64,000 nt of DNA from positions 124,001-188,000 of the forward strand of contig CACVBU010000071.1 of NCBI GenBank assembly GCA_902728285.1, given 5' to 3'. A program made the translations under genes and the position numbers. Each line of letters opens with the position of its first letter. The first letter of the stretch is position 1. Source of the stretch: Clytia hemisphaerica (taxonomy: Eukaryota > Cnidaria > Hydrozoa > Leptothecata > Clytiidae). Positions 43,285-53,049 of the stretch are shown here, one piece after another. A model generated the notes under the pieces. It did no database searches and was not told the DNA's origin. It was given only the letters and a program-made list of their open reading frames with translations.

Positions 43285-44272
43285 AAACTTTTAGATTATA
43301 CAGTATCTTGTTTTTTAGATTCCATTCATTCGATTTAGCACTGAACACTAGACAAAAATTTGAGATTTAAATTATAAAGCAAACAAGATACCAAGTCGCC
43401 ATTAAAATCAGAATAAAAGTACTCTCGCATTTCCCGCCGTACAAATTAAAGAATTAAAACTACCATCATTAATTCTCGGCTTTCTACAAAGATTATACAG
43501 CTCCTTCAAAATCTCTTCACATCCCGCGTGAGCTCCCTGATAAAAAAACTTGAAATTCAAGCATAAAATTAAACTAAATTATGCTGAAACGACTGTTATC
43601 AATCCAATCAAATATTGTTTATCATGACATAATTAACATTTTTTGATATCAACTGTTTCCCGTCTCCAAGATATAAGGGAGATAACCCGAATAATAGAGA
43701 AATTCTTATTCTTCGAAAGGTAACACCACGGGCAAGCCCGCAAACCAAAGGAATCGCCGTGCCGCGCTCAAAATGAGCAACTATTGTCTTTGAGAATACT
43801 AAACCATAGTTTTGAGCCAAATTTCTTTTTGTTTGAGACACAAAATAATTCTCAAATACAAACTAAACAAACCTTCTTTCTGCTAAGATTTCTTCAGCTT
43901 GATAAATGTCCTTTCTTTTTTTCAGTCTGGATTGTTGAGCCAAAACTACGTGCTCAGAGGCACTTGAAAAGTTTTTCAAGGATACATAGCCAATCCTTTT
44001 TCTGACAGACATTTTAAATTTTGATGTCGACTTCACGTGTGCAAGTTTCCAAATGAAATCTCGAATGTTCTGCGCATGTGAAAATTTGCTGACGCAACAA
44101 GTTTTTGGCTATTGTTTTTCGGCCAATCAGAAGCGTTTAGATTATTACAACAACCAATCACGCGCGTGATTTACATTTCTCTACCATGTGATTAGTTCTG
44201 TTCACGAGTTAGGAACAGAACATCTCTGTATATAACATTAAATATTTTGGATTATTTCTCATTGATGCAAAT
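43285..44272. other. No gene recognised
   Basis: Short frames (- 43608-43841, + 43784-44005) with no family. The sequence around 43990-44060 (ACAGACATTTTAAA...) and 44090-44180 has no obvious repeat partner in this window. Upstream exons of the FY-rich gene could lie here, but I cannot define them. Confidence 0.3.
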
Positions 44273-44343
44273 AAGAGATAGCCGAGTGTTCTAAGGCGTC
44301 TATTGCTTATACTAGTGACTCCAGGTTCAAACCCTCTCTGCTA
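44273..44343 (+). ncRNA. tRNA-like A/B-box segment (SINE head or tRNA relic)
   Basis: TAGCCGAGTGTTCTAAGG (44279-44296) matches a Leu/Ser-type D-arm and pol III A box, and GGTTCAAACCC (44324-44334) matches the B box. AGAGA at 44274-44278 can pair with TCTCT at 44335-44339, giving part of an acceptor stem. The T-stem pairs only 3 bases and no clean anticodon arm forms, so a working tRNA is unlikely. It could be the head of a tRNA-derived SINE. Confidence 0.4.
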
Positions 44344-44448
44344 CTCAAGTTTTGTTCAGTTCATAATTTTATTCGCTGGGCCTTCACGCGCTCTTGGCTT
44401 CTCGTTTATATACACATAGGGTACTCTTTTGTGCTTTGTAGGGAAGGA

Positions 44449-44844
44449 GGCCGTCCATATAGTACGTACGCACTAAAATTTCGAGAATCGGATACCCCCC
44501 CCCCTTGTACGCAAGCGTACGCAAATGGCTATACCCCCTGGTAAGTACGTACTTTTCATCCACCCCCTCCCCCTTGGTTTAAGAAAATTTCGAATTCAAA
44601 TCGTCTGGTTCGGACCTTTATTTCATACATAAAACTCAATGTTTATTAAGAAACTTTTTCTTTTCATTGATGTGTATAAGAAGCGTAAAAATCGACAAAA
44701 AAAAGTAAAAAGGGCTATGAAAAAGTTTTCTCTGCGAACGTGCATTTTCCTTTGACCCCCTTCCCTTTCCCCGTTCGCAAGCATACGCTTTTGAGAAGAC
44801 CCCCTCTCACCCCTTAGTGCGTACGTACTTTGTGGACGGTCCAA
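44449..44844. mobile_element. GTACGT MITE, GGCCGTCCATATAGTACGTA ends
   Basis: Inverted ends GGCCGTCCATATAGTACGTA (44449) and TACGTACTTTGTGGACGGTCC-like (to 44842). C-rich inner tracts flank TACGCAAGCGTACGC, a palindrome. A short minus frame (44623-44976) overlaps it and is not a gene. Same end pattern as 25500-25656. Confidence 0.68.
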
Positions 44845-44951
44845 AGGGTGGAATAAGCAGGGGGCGTGGGTACTGCAGGTAAAAATGAACAAAATGAGGT
44901 CATAATAAAGTGCTATTGACCTGATTTTGCTAAAAATCCCTTGGAAATTTA

Positions 44952-45960
44952 AGGGAAGAAATTTTTGCGGGAACAAAATTTCGCGGTTTTCGTGGATTTT
45001 GCCTAAAACCGCGAAATTTTACAAAATCGTCAATCCGCGAAATTAAATTCCCGCGAAATTTAATTTATTTCACACATTCCCCTAGACTGGAGTCGTTTAT
45101 AATGCGTGTAATACTAATCGACCGCCGGAGGCGGTTTCTTTCATAGTGGTACGCTAATATCGTTTTGCCTTGGCTCATTACTTTGTCTACCATTTACTTT
45201 CGGTTTTTTTAACTAGATTACCCAGGTGTTTCTCTTTTTTTTCCCTGAATGTAATTTATTCGGAATTGAATAATCGAGACATGAAAAATGACTATATTGG
45301 AATCTGTTTTCAATGAATAATCTAAAGTGTACTGGAGATGACATGTAGGCGTTAATAATGTGCGCGCGCTCTTTCGCGAGCGTGATGCGTGACGGAAGGC
45401 GGTCGTTTCAGTGTGGTTTACATCCACACTGTGACCTAGTAATAATAATATGCGGGATTTAGTTTGTATAAACGACTGGAAGAATCCGGTGTTCCAGCCT
45501 TATAGATACAGGGGCTAGCTACGCAGAAACTTGCGTAGCGAGAAAACAATTTATCAAGCAACAACAAACTCTCAAAACGAAATCAACTCAAATGAAAAAC
45601 TTTCAATACACAAATCCACACATATTTTTTTTCTCAAGAATTATTTTGAGCAGGAAAAAATTATAATTGCAATATTGACACTTTTCTTTTGATTGGAGTT
45701 AGTGCACAAAGGTTTCTAGACGACTAAAATTGTTCCATTCATTACTTTTTGCTTTATTTCTACTATGTATAAATTAGTCGTCTAGCTTGCTAGACTAACA
45801 TTCCCCCCAATTCGTACTATTTCGAGCCTTAAAACAGGTTTTTTACTTATTTAATAACGTTTTTGGTCAAAAATGTCTTGCAACCACGAAATTAAATTCC
45901 CGCGAATTTTTCGAAAATTGATGAACCGCGAAATTAAATTCCCGCGAAAATTTCTTCCCT
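44952..45960. mobile_element. TA-flanked MITE with CGCGAAATTAAATT subterminal repeats
   Basis: 1,009 bp. Ends AGGGAAGAAATTTTTGCGGG (left) and the near-complement CCCGCGAAAATTTCTTCCCT (right), each next to TA (44950-44951 and 45961-45962). Inner ends repeat CCGCGAAATTAAATTCCCGC and similar. TA targets and short TIRs fit the Tc1/mariner-pogo group. No coding region recognised; the minus frame 45218-45427 is spurious. Confidence 0.82.
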
Positions 45961-45962
45961 TA

Positions 45963-46433
45963 AGGTAAGGGTCATACAGCTTTGTTGCCCTCAACCTAAG
46001 TACACGCTTTTTTTGTTTTTGTTTTTTAAAAACTAGTTTTACCAAGCAGCATCAATGTTTCTTGAGTGTTTCTAAAATTTTGACATAATCAGCTTTTTTT
46101 CATGCAAAGAAAAATAACATTTGTTTTGATCGAAAGCTTCTTAAAAAATCCCAATTAAAAGCATGTTTCTTAGTTTTTAGGCATTCTGAGCCTCATGTTC
46201 TTAAAAAATTGGATTACAACCTGTACATTTTTATATATCATTTTTTAGCATTTTTTATCCTCTTTCACCTGCGATGGGTGGGAAAATTGTCCAAATCTAC
46301 TTAAAATCTCTTTCATCATTTTTGTCATTAACGTCAGAATTTATCAGCCTTTATTTTTTTTCGTCAGAGAGACAGTGCCTATCTTTAGGACAAAAAAGTC
46401 AATGGAAATTGTCTTAATCGATAAATTTATTTA
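45963..46433. other. No gene seen
   Basis: AT-rich spacer between two TA-flanked MITEs. No repeat partner elsewhere in the window that I could see and no plausible reading frame. Confidence 0.5.
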
Positions 46434-46668
46434 CCTTAAGTGGATAAATTTTCGCGTGGACTTTTTTTCGCGAATCGAAAATCGAAAATTTTCGCGTGGA
46501 CTAAATTTCGCGAATCAGCCTCTTTTTCACCTAATTTCTTTCATTTTCCTAGGGGTTTTGGCAAAAATCATAATTTTAAATTTTTCGCGTGGACAAAATT
46601 TCGCGAAAATGGCCAAAATACGCGAAAATCGCGATGATTAATCCACGCGAAAATTTATCCACTTAAGG
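46434..46668. mobile_element. Short TA-flanked MITE with TTTCGCG motifs
   Basis: 235 bp with inverted ends CCTTAAGTGGATAAATTTTC and GAAAATTTATCCACTTAAGG, next to TA on both sides (46432-46433 and 46669-46670). The true boundary may be 4-5 bases inside (TA|AGTGGATAAA), by analogy with the element at 44952. The interior repeats TTTCGCG(T/A) and CGCGTGGAC. Two overlapping plus frames are spurious. Confidence 0.78.
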
Positions 46669-46769
46669 TATACACCGTTGAAAAGAGAAAGGATTAAACT
46701 TGATAGCTACTCAATTTGTATCTTTCCTGCTCTCTTAAAGTTTGTTAAATTTTCAAAAACATATAAGAA

Positions 46770-47617
46770 AGGTATCCAACCACAACCATTTCCTTGGGTG
46801 CCGCATCTACCATCTGACCATCATAAAAAGGTGAGTTCTAACTTTTTTGATGTCGCAAGTATTTAGTTTTTCAAATATAGCATGGTCAGATTTATCCACA
46901 AATATTCAGTCAACTGCCTTGTTAGAATTTGTGTAAATATACGGGCAAAATTGAAGTTAGTTTGTTGTGAAAGTTGATAAAATATCGACCAGATAAAATA
47001 TCCTGTTTTTCAAGAAGAGATTGCATCAATCTCTCATGCCAAACCAAACGAAACATCAAATTCAGGAAGGAATAATAAGAAAACTTGATCATCAACCATT
47101 TCTTGTAACAATCACACAAAAATCATGATCCAATTCAACTCATTAAAGCATAAAAACCAAAGTAAAATAGCGAAAGAGCGGTAGCAACCAGTTGTTTATT
47201 TTTGCCGCCATCTTTGTTTTGACTGTTAAAAGGCAGTATGGTCCGATCAACAATACGCTTCCAAACCGAGCGACGTTTCCCGATCAAGAAGGATACTTAT
47301 ATTTTCCCGGGACGTTCCTCGAAGAAATGACGTATTCATCGTCGTATGAAAAACATCCTACTGTTTTTCACGCCGGAGCTCGATTTAAAAAGAGATTTGG
47401 GAAAAATCCATTACGTAATGCTTCCAACAGACAGTCGGGTACAGGTGATAAATTCCATATTGGGACTTAAGACAGTTGCACACGACGACGAAAGTCTGAA
47501 TAGAAACGAGGCTGAAAAAGGGTAAAAATCGATTTTATCACTCCGCATATCAGCTTTTTTTCTCGCGCTTTTGCCAAAAGAATCACACTCGCTCGCTGCG
47601 CTCGCTCGTGCGTAATC
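46770..47617. repeat. Module X, copy 2
   Basis: Begins TATCCAACCACAACCATTTC, directly after unrelated sequence, and runs through the 92-aa frame to GCTTTTGCCAAAAGAATC and a GC-rich CACTCGCTCGCTGCGCTCGC end with GTGCGTAA, then into module Y2. Relative to copy 1 it has a ~30-bp extra segment (GAATTTGTGTAAATATACGG at 46926) also seen in copy 3. Confidence 0.82.
47192..47470 (+). CDS. 92-aa hypothetical ORF in module X, copy 2
   Basis: Same frame and length as 40206-40484, differing near the C-terminus (RNASNRQ for RNVSNRQ, DKFHIGT for DKFNVGT). No known domain. Its being open in two copies may only reflect recent duplication. A degenerate third copy has a shifted frame. Confidence 0.3.
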   Translation: MFIFAAIFVLTVKRQYGPINNTLPNRATFPDQEGYLYFPGTFLEEMTYSSSYEKHPTVFHAGARFKKRFGKNPLRNASNRQSGTGDKFHIGT

Positions 47618-48586
47618 AATTGTAAAAGGGGTTACGCACGATACGAAAATCTCGTGTTCGCAAGCGAAAGGTTTTTTACACTACATACCGTAGGATTGCT
47701 AAACTTCCTTATTCCCAGCGATACTTTCTGATTGCTAGTGTAATACGGAAAAGGACCAAAACGCCACAAAAGTAGATTTATAACACCGATTTTAGCCGGA
47801 GACACCTAGAAGCAAAAAGATTCCGGAAACGGGGCAGGTATGTTTTCCCGGGAATGAGAAAGTTAGCCATTTTATGATACAATTTTAAAAAGTTGTACCC
47901 AGCCGATTGCGTGATACGTGATCGGGAAATAAATCGAGGCATGATTTGGGCTATTTTCGCGATATTTGCATGGTGAACAAATATTTTTTGGTAATTTTCA
48001 TGATCGTCGCGAGAGCAAGGAAAATTTCTATCAGTGCATTTTAAACATGTACAAACTCTGGTGAACCAAAAGAAAGTTGATATTCTATTTTCAAAACAAA
48101 CTGCTTTTTTGAACTTTTTTTAACTCAAATATCTTAAAATTTCAACCTAAAATACTTTTTCTCTTTTCTTGTTTTCTTAAATCAGGGGGTAATGTATATC
48201 TACAAAAATTGATCTTGTTCATCAAAAATTGAGAATATTTTACAATAAGAAAACCAAAGGAAAATTTATATTTTCAAAACAGATGAAATATTTTGCATAT
48301 ACTTTCATATATAAAATATTGGAGAAAAGGTAATAATATATAAAATATTGAAAAAAAGGTAAAAAATTATAGCATCCAAAAGTGATATTTTTTGAAATGC
48401 ATGTCAAAAAGTAAAAAACTTTCAAAACAGGGAAACAATTTCATAATTTCAAACATACACTTTTTTTAATATAAGAACAATTTTATAAGAACAACGAGGC
48501 TCAAAATCGCCAAAAAATAAGAACAATTTAAGAACAATGCTGAGCCTGAAACTACTCAATTTCAATCAATTTAGGGGTCAAAGTAA
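47618..48586. repeat. Module Y, copy 2
   Basis: Matches 38530-39442 with point differences and several extra short segments, such as ACACCTAGAAGCAAAAAGAT at 47805 and a GTGATCGGGAAATAAATC stretch near 47920. Ends at GGGGTCAAAGTAAT. No gene recognised. Confidence 0.8.
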
Positions 48587-49339
48587 TAAAAATTGGGTAT
48601 AATTCCTAAAATACATGACTTACATCCTATTAATAAGAACATGATAGAAGCTCAAAGTGCAGAAAAAAAAGAACAGTCGAGGCTCAGAAAAAGTTTACTG
48701 GTTTATATAAAAAAAGTGTAATGCAAAAGAAGAAAAAAAAATCTCATATATACTGGGAAACATTTTCATAATCTGAAAGAACGCCGAAAGGAAAAAATTC
48801 CCCTAGCAGAAGGTATTTTGTAATTTTCAAAAGCATGCTGCAAATGCAAAAAATGTCACATAATTTGCAATCATAATTTCCAAAATGAAAAAAAGTCTTC
48901 ATGCCAGGATATTGCTTGAAAAAGTTTTCAATTGAGGCGAAAATAAAAAAATGTAGCGTTTCTGGAAAGCAACCGGGTGAAAAATAATAATTTTCTGATC
49001 TGGCCGCAGACTATGGGTTCATCTATATAGTTCATTATAAAAAAAAATCAAATTGGAGCATTTAAAAAGCTATAAAAGTAGTTTGGTTAGATATTCCCAC
49101 TTGTAGATCAAGAATTGTTTGTTAGTTAGTAGTTGATACATTAGTATATTCAGGGCTTACTTCATACTGTTTGTACATAAAAGTTATTGTTAAAGTTCTA
49201 TTTCAATGATCTTATATAAAGATTACTTAAGTCATAAAAAAAATCAAATAAAAATTTTTTTTCTGGCCGGCCGCATCAAAGCTTTTTTCCTTCACCCGCA
49301 TTCTGGAAACACTACATTTTTTTGATTTTTGCCTGACAG
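48587..49339. other. No gene seen
   Basis: AT-rich sequence present in copy 2 of the duplicated region but absent from copy 1, between module Y2 and the 54-bp tandem array. It could be an insertion in copy 2 or a deletion in copy 1. No terminal repeats were found. Confidence 0.5.
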
Positions 49340-49798
49340 CAAAACTTTTCTACATTTTTTAAATGCATGTGGAAGAAAATGTCAAGTTAACGACAAACAT
49401 TTTCCACATTTTAAACATACGGTGAAGAAAACGTCCAAGTTCACAGCAAAAATTTCCACGTTTTAAAAGCACGTGAAAGAAAATGTCCAAATTCATAACC
49501 AAAAGTTTTCCACATTTTAAGCGCACATGGAGGAAAATGTCCAAATTCACAACCAAATGTTTTCCACGTTTAAAATGCATGTGGAAGGAAATGTCCAAAT
49601 TCACAGCAAAAGTTTCCACGTTTTAAAAAACACACGTGGAAGAAACTGTCCAAATTCATAACCAAAAGTTTTCCACGTTTAAAACGCACCTAGAAGAAAA
49701 TGTACAAATTCACAGCAAAAATTTCCACGTTTTAAACGCACGTGCAAGAAAATGTCCAAATTCACGTAACCAAAAGTTTTCCAAGTTGCATTTTTAAA
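49340..49798. repeat. 54-bp tandem repeat, block 2, about 8 copies
   Basis: Same unit as 39443-39765 (AGAAAATGTCCAAATTCACA ... TTTCCACGTTTTAAA). Copies are more diverged at the left end (AATGTCAAGTTAACGACAAA) than at the right. The minus frame 49359-49619 is a by-product of the 18-codon period. Confidence 0.85.
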
Positions 49799-50695
49799 AC
49801 ATCAATCATCAATCAGTAAATTTTGCTATGGGTTTAAATTTTTACATTAAAACTAACCAGTTCATATCCAACTACAATCATTTCCTTGGGTGCCGCATCT
49901 ACCATCTCACCATCATAAAAAGTGAGTTCAAACTTTTTTTTGATGTCGCAAGTATTTAATTTTTCAAATATAGCATAGTCAGATTTATCCACAAATATTC
50001 AGTCAACTGCCTGTTAGAATTTGTGTAAATGTACGGGCAAAATTGAAGTGAAGTTAGTTTGTTGTGAAAGTTGTAGTTGATAAAGTCCTGTTTTTCAAGA
50101 GATTGCATCAATCTCTCAATGCCAAACCAAACGAAACATCAAATCCAGGAAGGAATAATAAGAAAACTTCATCATCAACCTTTTCTTGTAACAATCACAC
50201 AAAAATCAAGATCCAATTCAACTCATTAAAGCATAAAAACCAAAGAAAAAAAGCGAAAGAGCAGTAGCAACCAGTTGTTTATTTTTGCCGCCATCTTTAT
50301 TATGACTGTTAGAAAGCAGTACGGTCCGATCAACAATACGCCACCGAACCGGGCGACGTTTCCCGATCAGCAAGTAGGATGGAGCGCCGTGCCTATATTT
50401 TCACCCGACGTTTCTTGAAGAAATCACGTCTTCATCCTCCTATAAAAACACTCTACTGTTTTTGACGCCGGAGCTCGATTTCCAAAGAGATTTGGAAAAA
50501 ATCCATTACGTAATGTTTCCAACAGACAGTCGGGTGCAGGCGTAAATTCTCCATATTGGGACTTAAGACAGTTGCACACGACGACGAAAGTCTGAATGGA
50601 AACGAGGCTAAAAAAGCTGAAAAATCGATTTTATCACCCCGCATATCAGCTTTTTTTCCCGCGCTTTTGCCAAAAGAATGTTATGGTCAATCATA
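49799..50695. repeat. Module X, copy 3 (degenerate)
   Basis: Follows the 54-bp array as in copy 1 and matches copies 1 and 2 with many more changes. The 92-aa frame is broken (insertion AAGTAGGATGGAGCG near 50372 and frameshifts). It ends CGCGCTTTTGCCAAAAGAAT, where copy 2 continues into its GC-rich end. Confidence 0.78.
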
Positions 50696-51100
50696 TTCAA
50701 TGTTCGTATTTAAAATATTTCTATAATGAATTTGTGATTTTTAAGACATTGAAAAAAACCGAAAGTGTCATTTTCTTGGTAAAGGTGAAATTTAGAGAAA
50801 TATTAAAAAATATTGAGTTAACCTTATGGTCTGTAAAATACCAATAAAGCCATGAAAATTCAAAGAAACCTCCAAAGTGTCTCAGTAAACATTATAGTTC
50901 CTAAAAGATTTTTTCCATATTCTGGTCTGTAAAATAGACAAATAACGATGAAATTTACTCAAAAATTTGTAGAAATGTTTTTCAATATATTCACTACCAT
51001 CATGCAAAATTCCATCATCATAGCTAAAATAGTTTTTGAAAAATCTAAAAAATAAGTGACCTACCCCTGGGAACAGATTTGACCAAAATGTTTCTACCTA
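50696..51100. other. No gene seen
   Basis: AT-rich spacer between module X3 and module Z2, absent from the copy 1 arrangement where X and Z abut. A short plus frame (50596-50847) spans the junction and is not credible. Confidence 0.45.
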
Positions 51101-51364
51101 CCCCCTACAAGCCCCCATGGAGCCTTATAGCCCCCTGGTTAGCCTGAAAACCATCGTGATTCTCAAAATATAGGTATGTTGGAGCCCAAAAACAGTTTCA
51201 AACCTTTTTCACCGTCAAGGTGGTACCTCGTGCCCCATATTGCCTGGACTAAACGAAGACAATATTTACGAAAGAAACTTGGAAATTTTCTATTACACTT
51301 GTATTACACACATACGTGTTTTATTTTGCAACTTTTTTCTGGTTAATTTTCTTCGGAGAAATTT

Positions 51365-51601
51365 TTGGATTGTGTGCCAGGTACAGAAACCGGTTTGGAA
51401 AGAAAAAGAATAAAAGATCGAGAAAAAGATGAGGTAATTGAAATTAAGAATTTTGTATCAGGCTTTTGTAAAGGATCATTCCTACAACTGTTTATCACCA
51501 CCCGTCAACTTAGTAGCTTACTAATTTTCAAGGAATCGAAAAGCACTGTATATTATTTTCACTTTCACTGGGCAGCATATTTATTTAACGAAACATTCTA
51601 A
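51365..51601 (+). CDS. 78-aa hypothetical ORF in module Z, copy 2
   Basis: Near-identical to the frame at 40779-41015 (Thr for Ala in FITTRQLSS). No domain recognised. The evidence for coding is only that the frame is open in both copies. Confidence 0.25.
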   Translation: MDCVPGTETGLERKRIKDREKDEVIEIKNFVSGFCKGSFLQLFITTRQLSSLLIFKESKSTVYYFHFHWAAYLFNETF

Positions 51602-52111
51602 GATGCAAGGTGCAATCAAAATGAAGTAAGCAAAAATTGTAAACAAATTTAAGACCACTTTTGTAGCAGAGTGAAAATGTTGGCCAAAGCTGAGATCACA
51701 AATAACTTGTGTTCGGGACATTTTTGGCTTTAAAATATGGGTCAGTCAGTGGGTAATACAAGTGTCGGAAAAAAATACACTATGGCCATAGGTCTGTTCA
51801 GGCAGCAAGAATCATCTAGCGTGCAATCTGCTGTTTGTGGGAACGTTAAGAGGCAAAATCAGTTATATAGCGCTCTAAACACAAAAAATCTTTGAAAAAA
51901 GATTAAACGTTCAATGACTAAAAAACTAGCTAGCGCAAAATGTGCAAATGTTCTTTGAAAAATATCACCTAAACTCCAACAGATTTCCCAAAATTCTGAC
52001 TAAAAACAATTGTGAGTCGGTTGGACGATGCGAACACAAGTTATTTGTGATCTTGGCTCAAGGAAGTGAAAGTAATGTGTTTGGCAGTAACAATACATAA
52101 AAAGAAGATAA

Positions 52112-52544
52112 GGGGCCATTCAAATAGTACGTTCGTCGCCGAGGGGGGGGAGGGTGTCAGCAAAAAAGCGAACGAAAACGAACGGGCGGAGGGGGGGTCA
52201 AGTCGATCTGTGTACGTTCGCTTTTGCGGGGGGGGGGGGGGTTGTCACAAGCGTGACTTTTAACTTAGTCTATGAAAAATCTTTTTCCATCAATCTCCTG
52301 ATTACATTTTTTCTTTGAATCGATAACCGAAGATAATCGTTAATCCCCTAAACAATTGTGTATGTTATAATTGTTTAGCAATTATTAGATAATTGGAGAG
52401 CAAAAACGGGGGGGGGTAAAAACTTTGAGATAAAAACGAACGTACAAAGGGGGGTACTTCAAAACGAACGCTGACGAACAAGGGGGGAGAGGGGGGGGTC
52501 TGAAAATAGGGAAATTTGGACGAACGTACTTTTTGAATGGCCCC
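52112..52544. mobile_element. GGGGCCATTC MITE, copy in module Z2
   Basis: 433-bp counterpart of 41525-42030, with the same flanks (AAAGAAGATAA and TAAGATGTAG). It was therefore duplicated with module Z rather than inserted again. It has an internal deletion and different poly-G lengths. Confidence 0.75.
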
Positions 52545-52703
52545 TAAGATGTAGACCTAACTTAACACTCAACACTACCGTCAACTTTTAACTTCGCTGC
52601 CTAACGTTTTTTTAAAGTATTTATTTTCAAGATTCCAGGATATTCAGTAAAGTACACAGGAAATATAAGGCAGCGAAATTAAATAACAGGGCTGTTGACA
52701 GTA

Positions 52704-53049
52704 TCAATTAAATGCTTTCAACTCAAAAAATGATAATACATTTAGCTCTATCTGCTTAACCATACTTTTGATGTCACCAAAACTGGCATAATCAACTACA
52801 GCATCTATCTTTCCGTTTCTATTATTGATTGCTTGTTTAGACTTCAGTTCTGATGTCGGTCCAGCATTTCTAGATCTAACATTTTGAATATCGAAAATGA
52901 AGTTTCTCATTTATTTTTTTACAAGACTCTGAATCAACAATTTGCAAAGACTTTAAGAGGTCCTTCCTGTGAAAACCAAAAAACTCATAACCCGACCAAT
53001 GATGTTTACGTTTAAATCCAATTGATCGAAATATTTCATTTACAGTTGT
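52704..53049 (-). pseudogene. FY-rich protein, partial duplicate
   Basis: Copy of the C-terminal ~115 codons of the gene at 42191. It has the frame 52704-52910 (RNAGPTSELKSKQAINN, ASFGDIKSMVKQ), then a frameshift near 52900, then the second FYRC block (FFGFHRKDLLKSLQ). The duplication breakpoint at 53049 lies in the FYRC domain, so the N-terminal modules are missing. Not functional as a FY-rich protein. Confidence 0.7.

Larger units (their letters stand above)
51101..53049. repeat. Module Z, copy 2
   Basis: Matches 40510-42535. It contains the 78-aa frame (51365-51601), a GTACGT MITE and part of the FY-rich gene. About 80 bp around the MITE centre are missing relative to copy 1 (near 52405). 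It ends abruptly at CATTTACAGTTGT. Confidence 0.85.

Noticed and set aside
44273-44343. Functional tRNA-Leu or tRNA-Ser
   Set aside because: The acceptor stem pairs in only five places, the T-stem in three, and no clear anticodon arm exists.
39443-49798. 54-bp repeats as a CRISPR array or a repeat protein gene
   Set aside because: Units are contiguous without distinct spacers, in animal DNA, and no cas genes are present. Open frames arise because 54 is a multiple of three.
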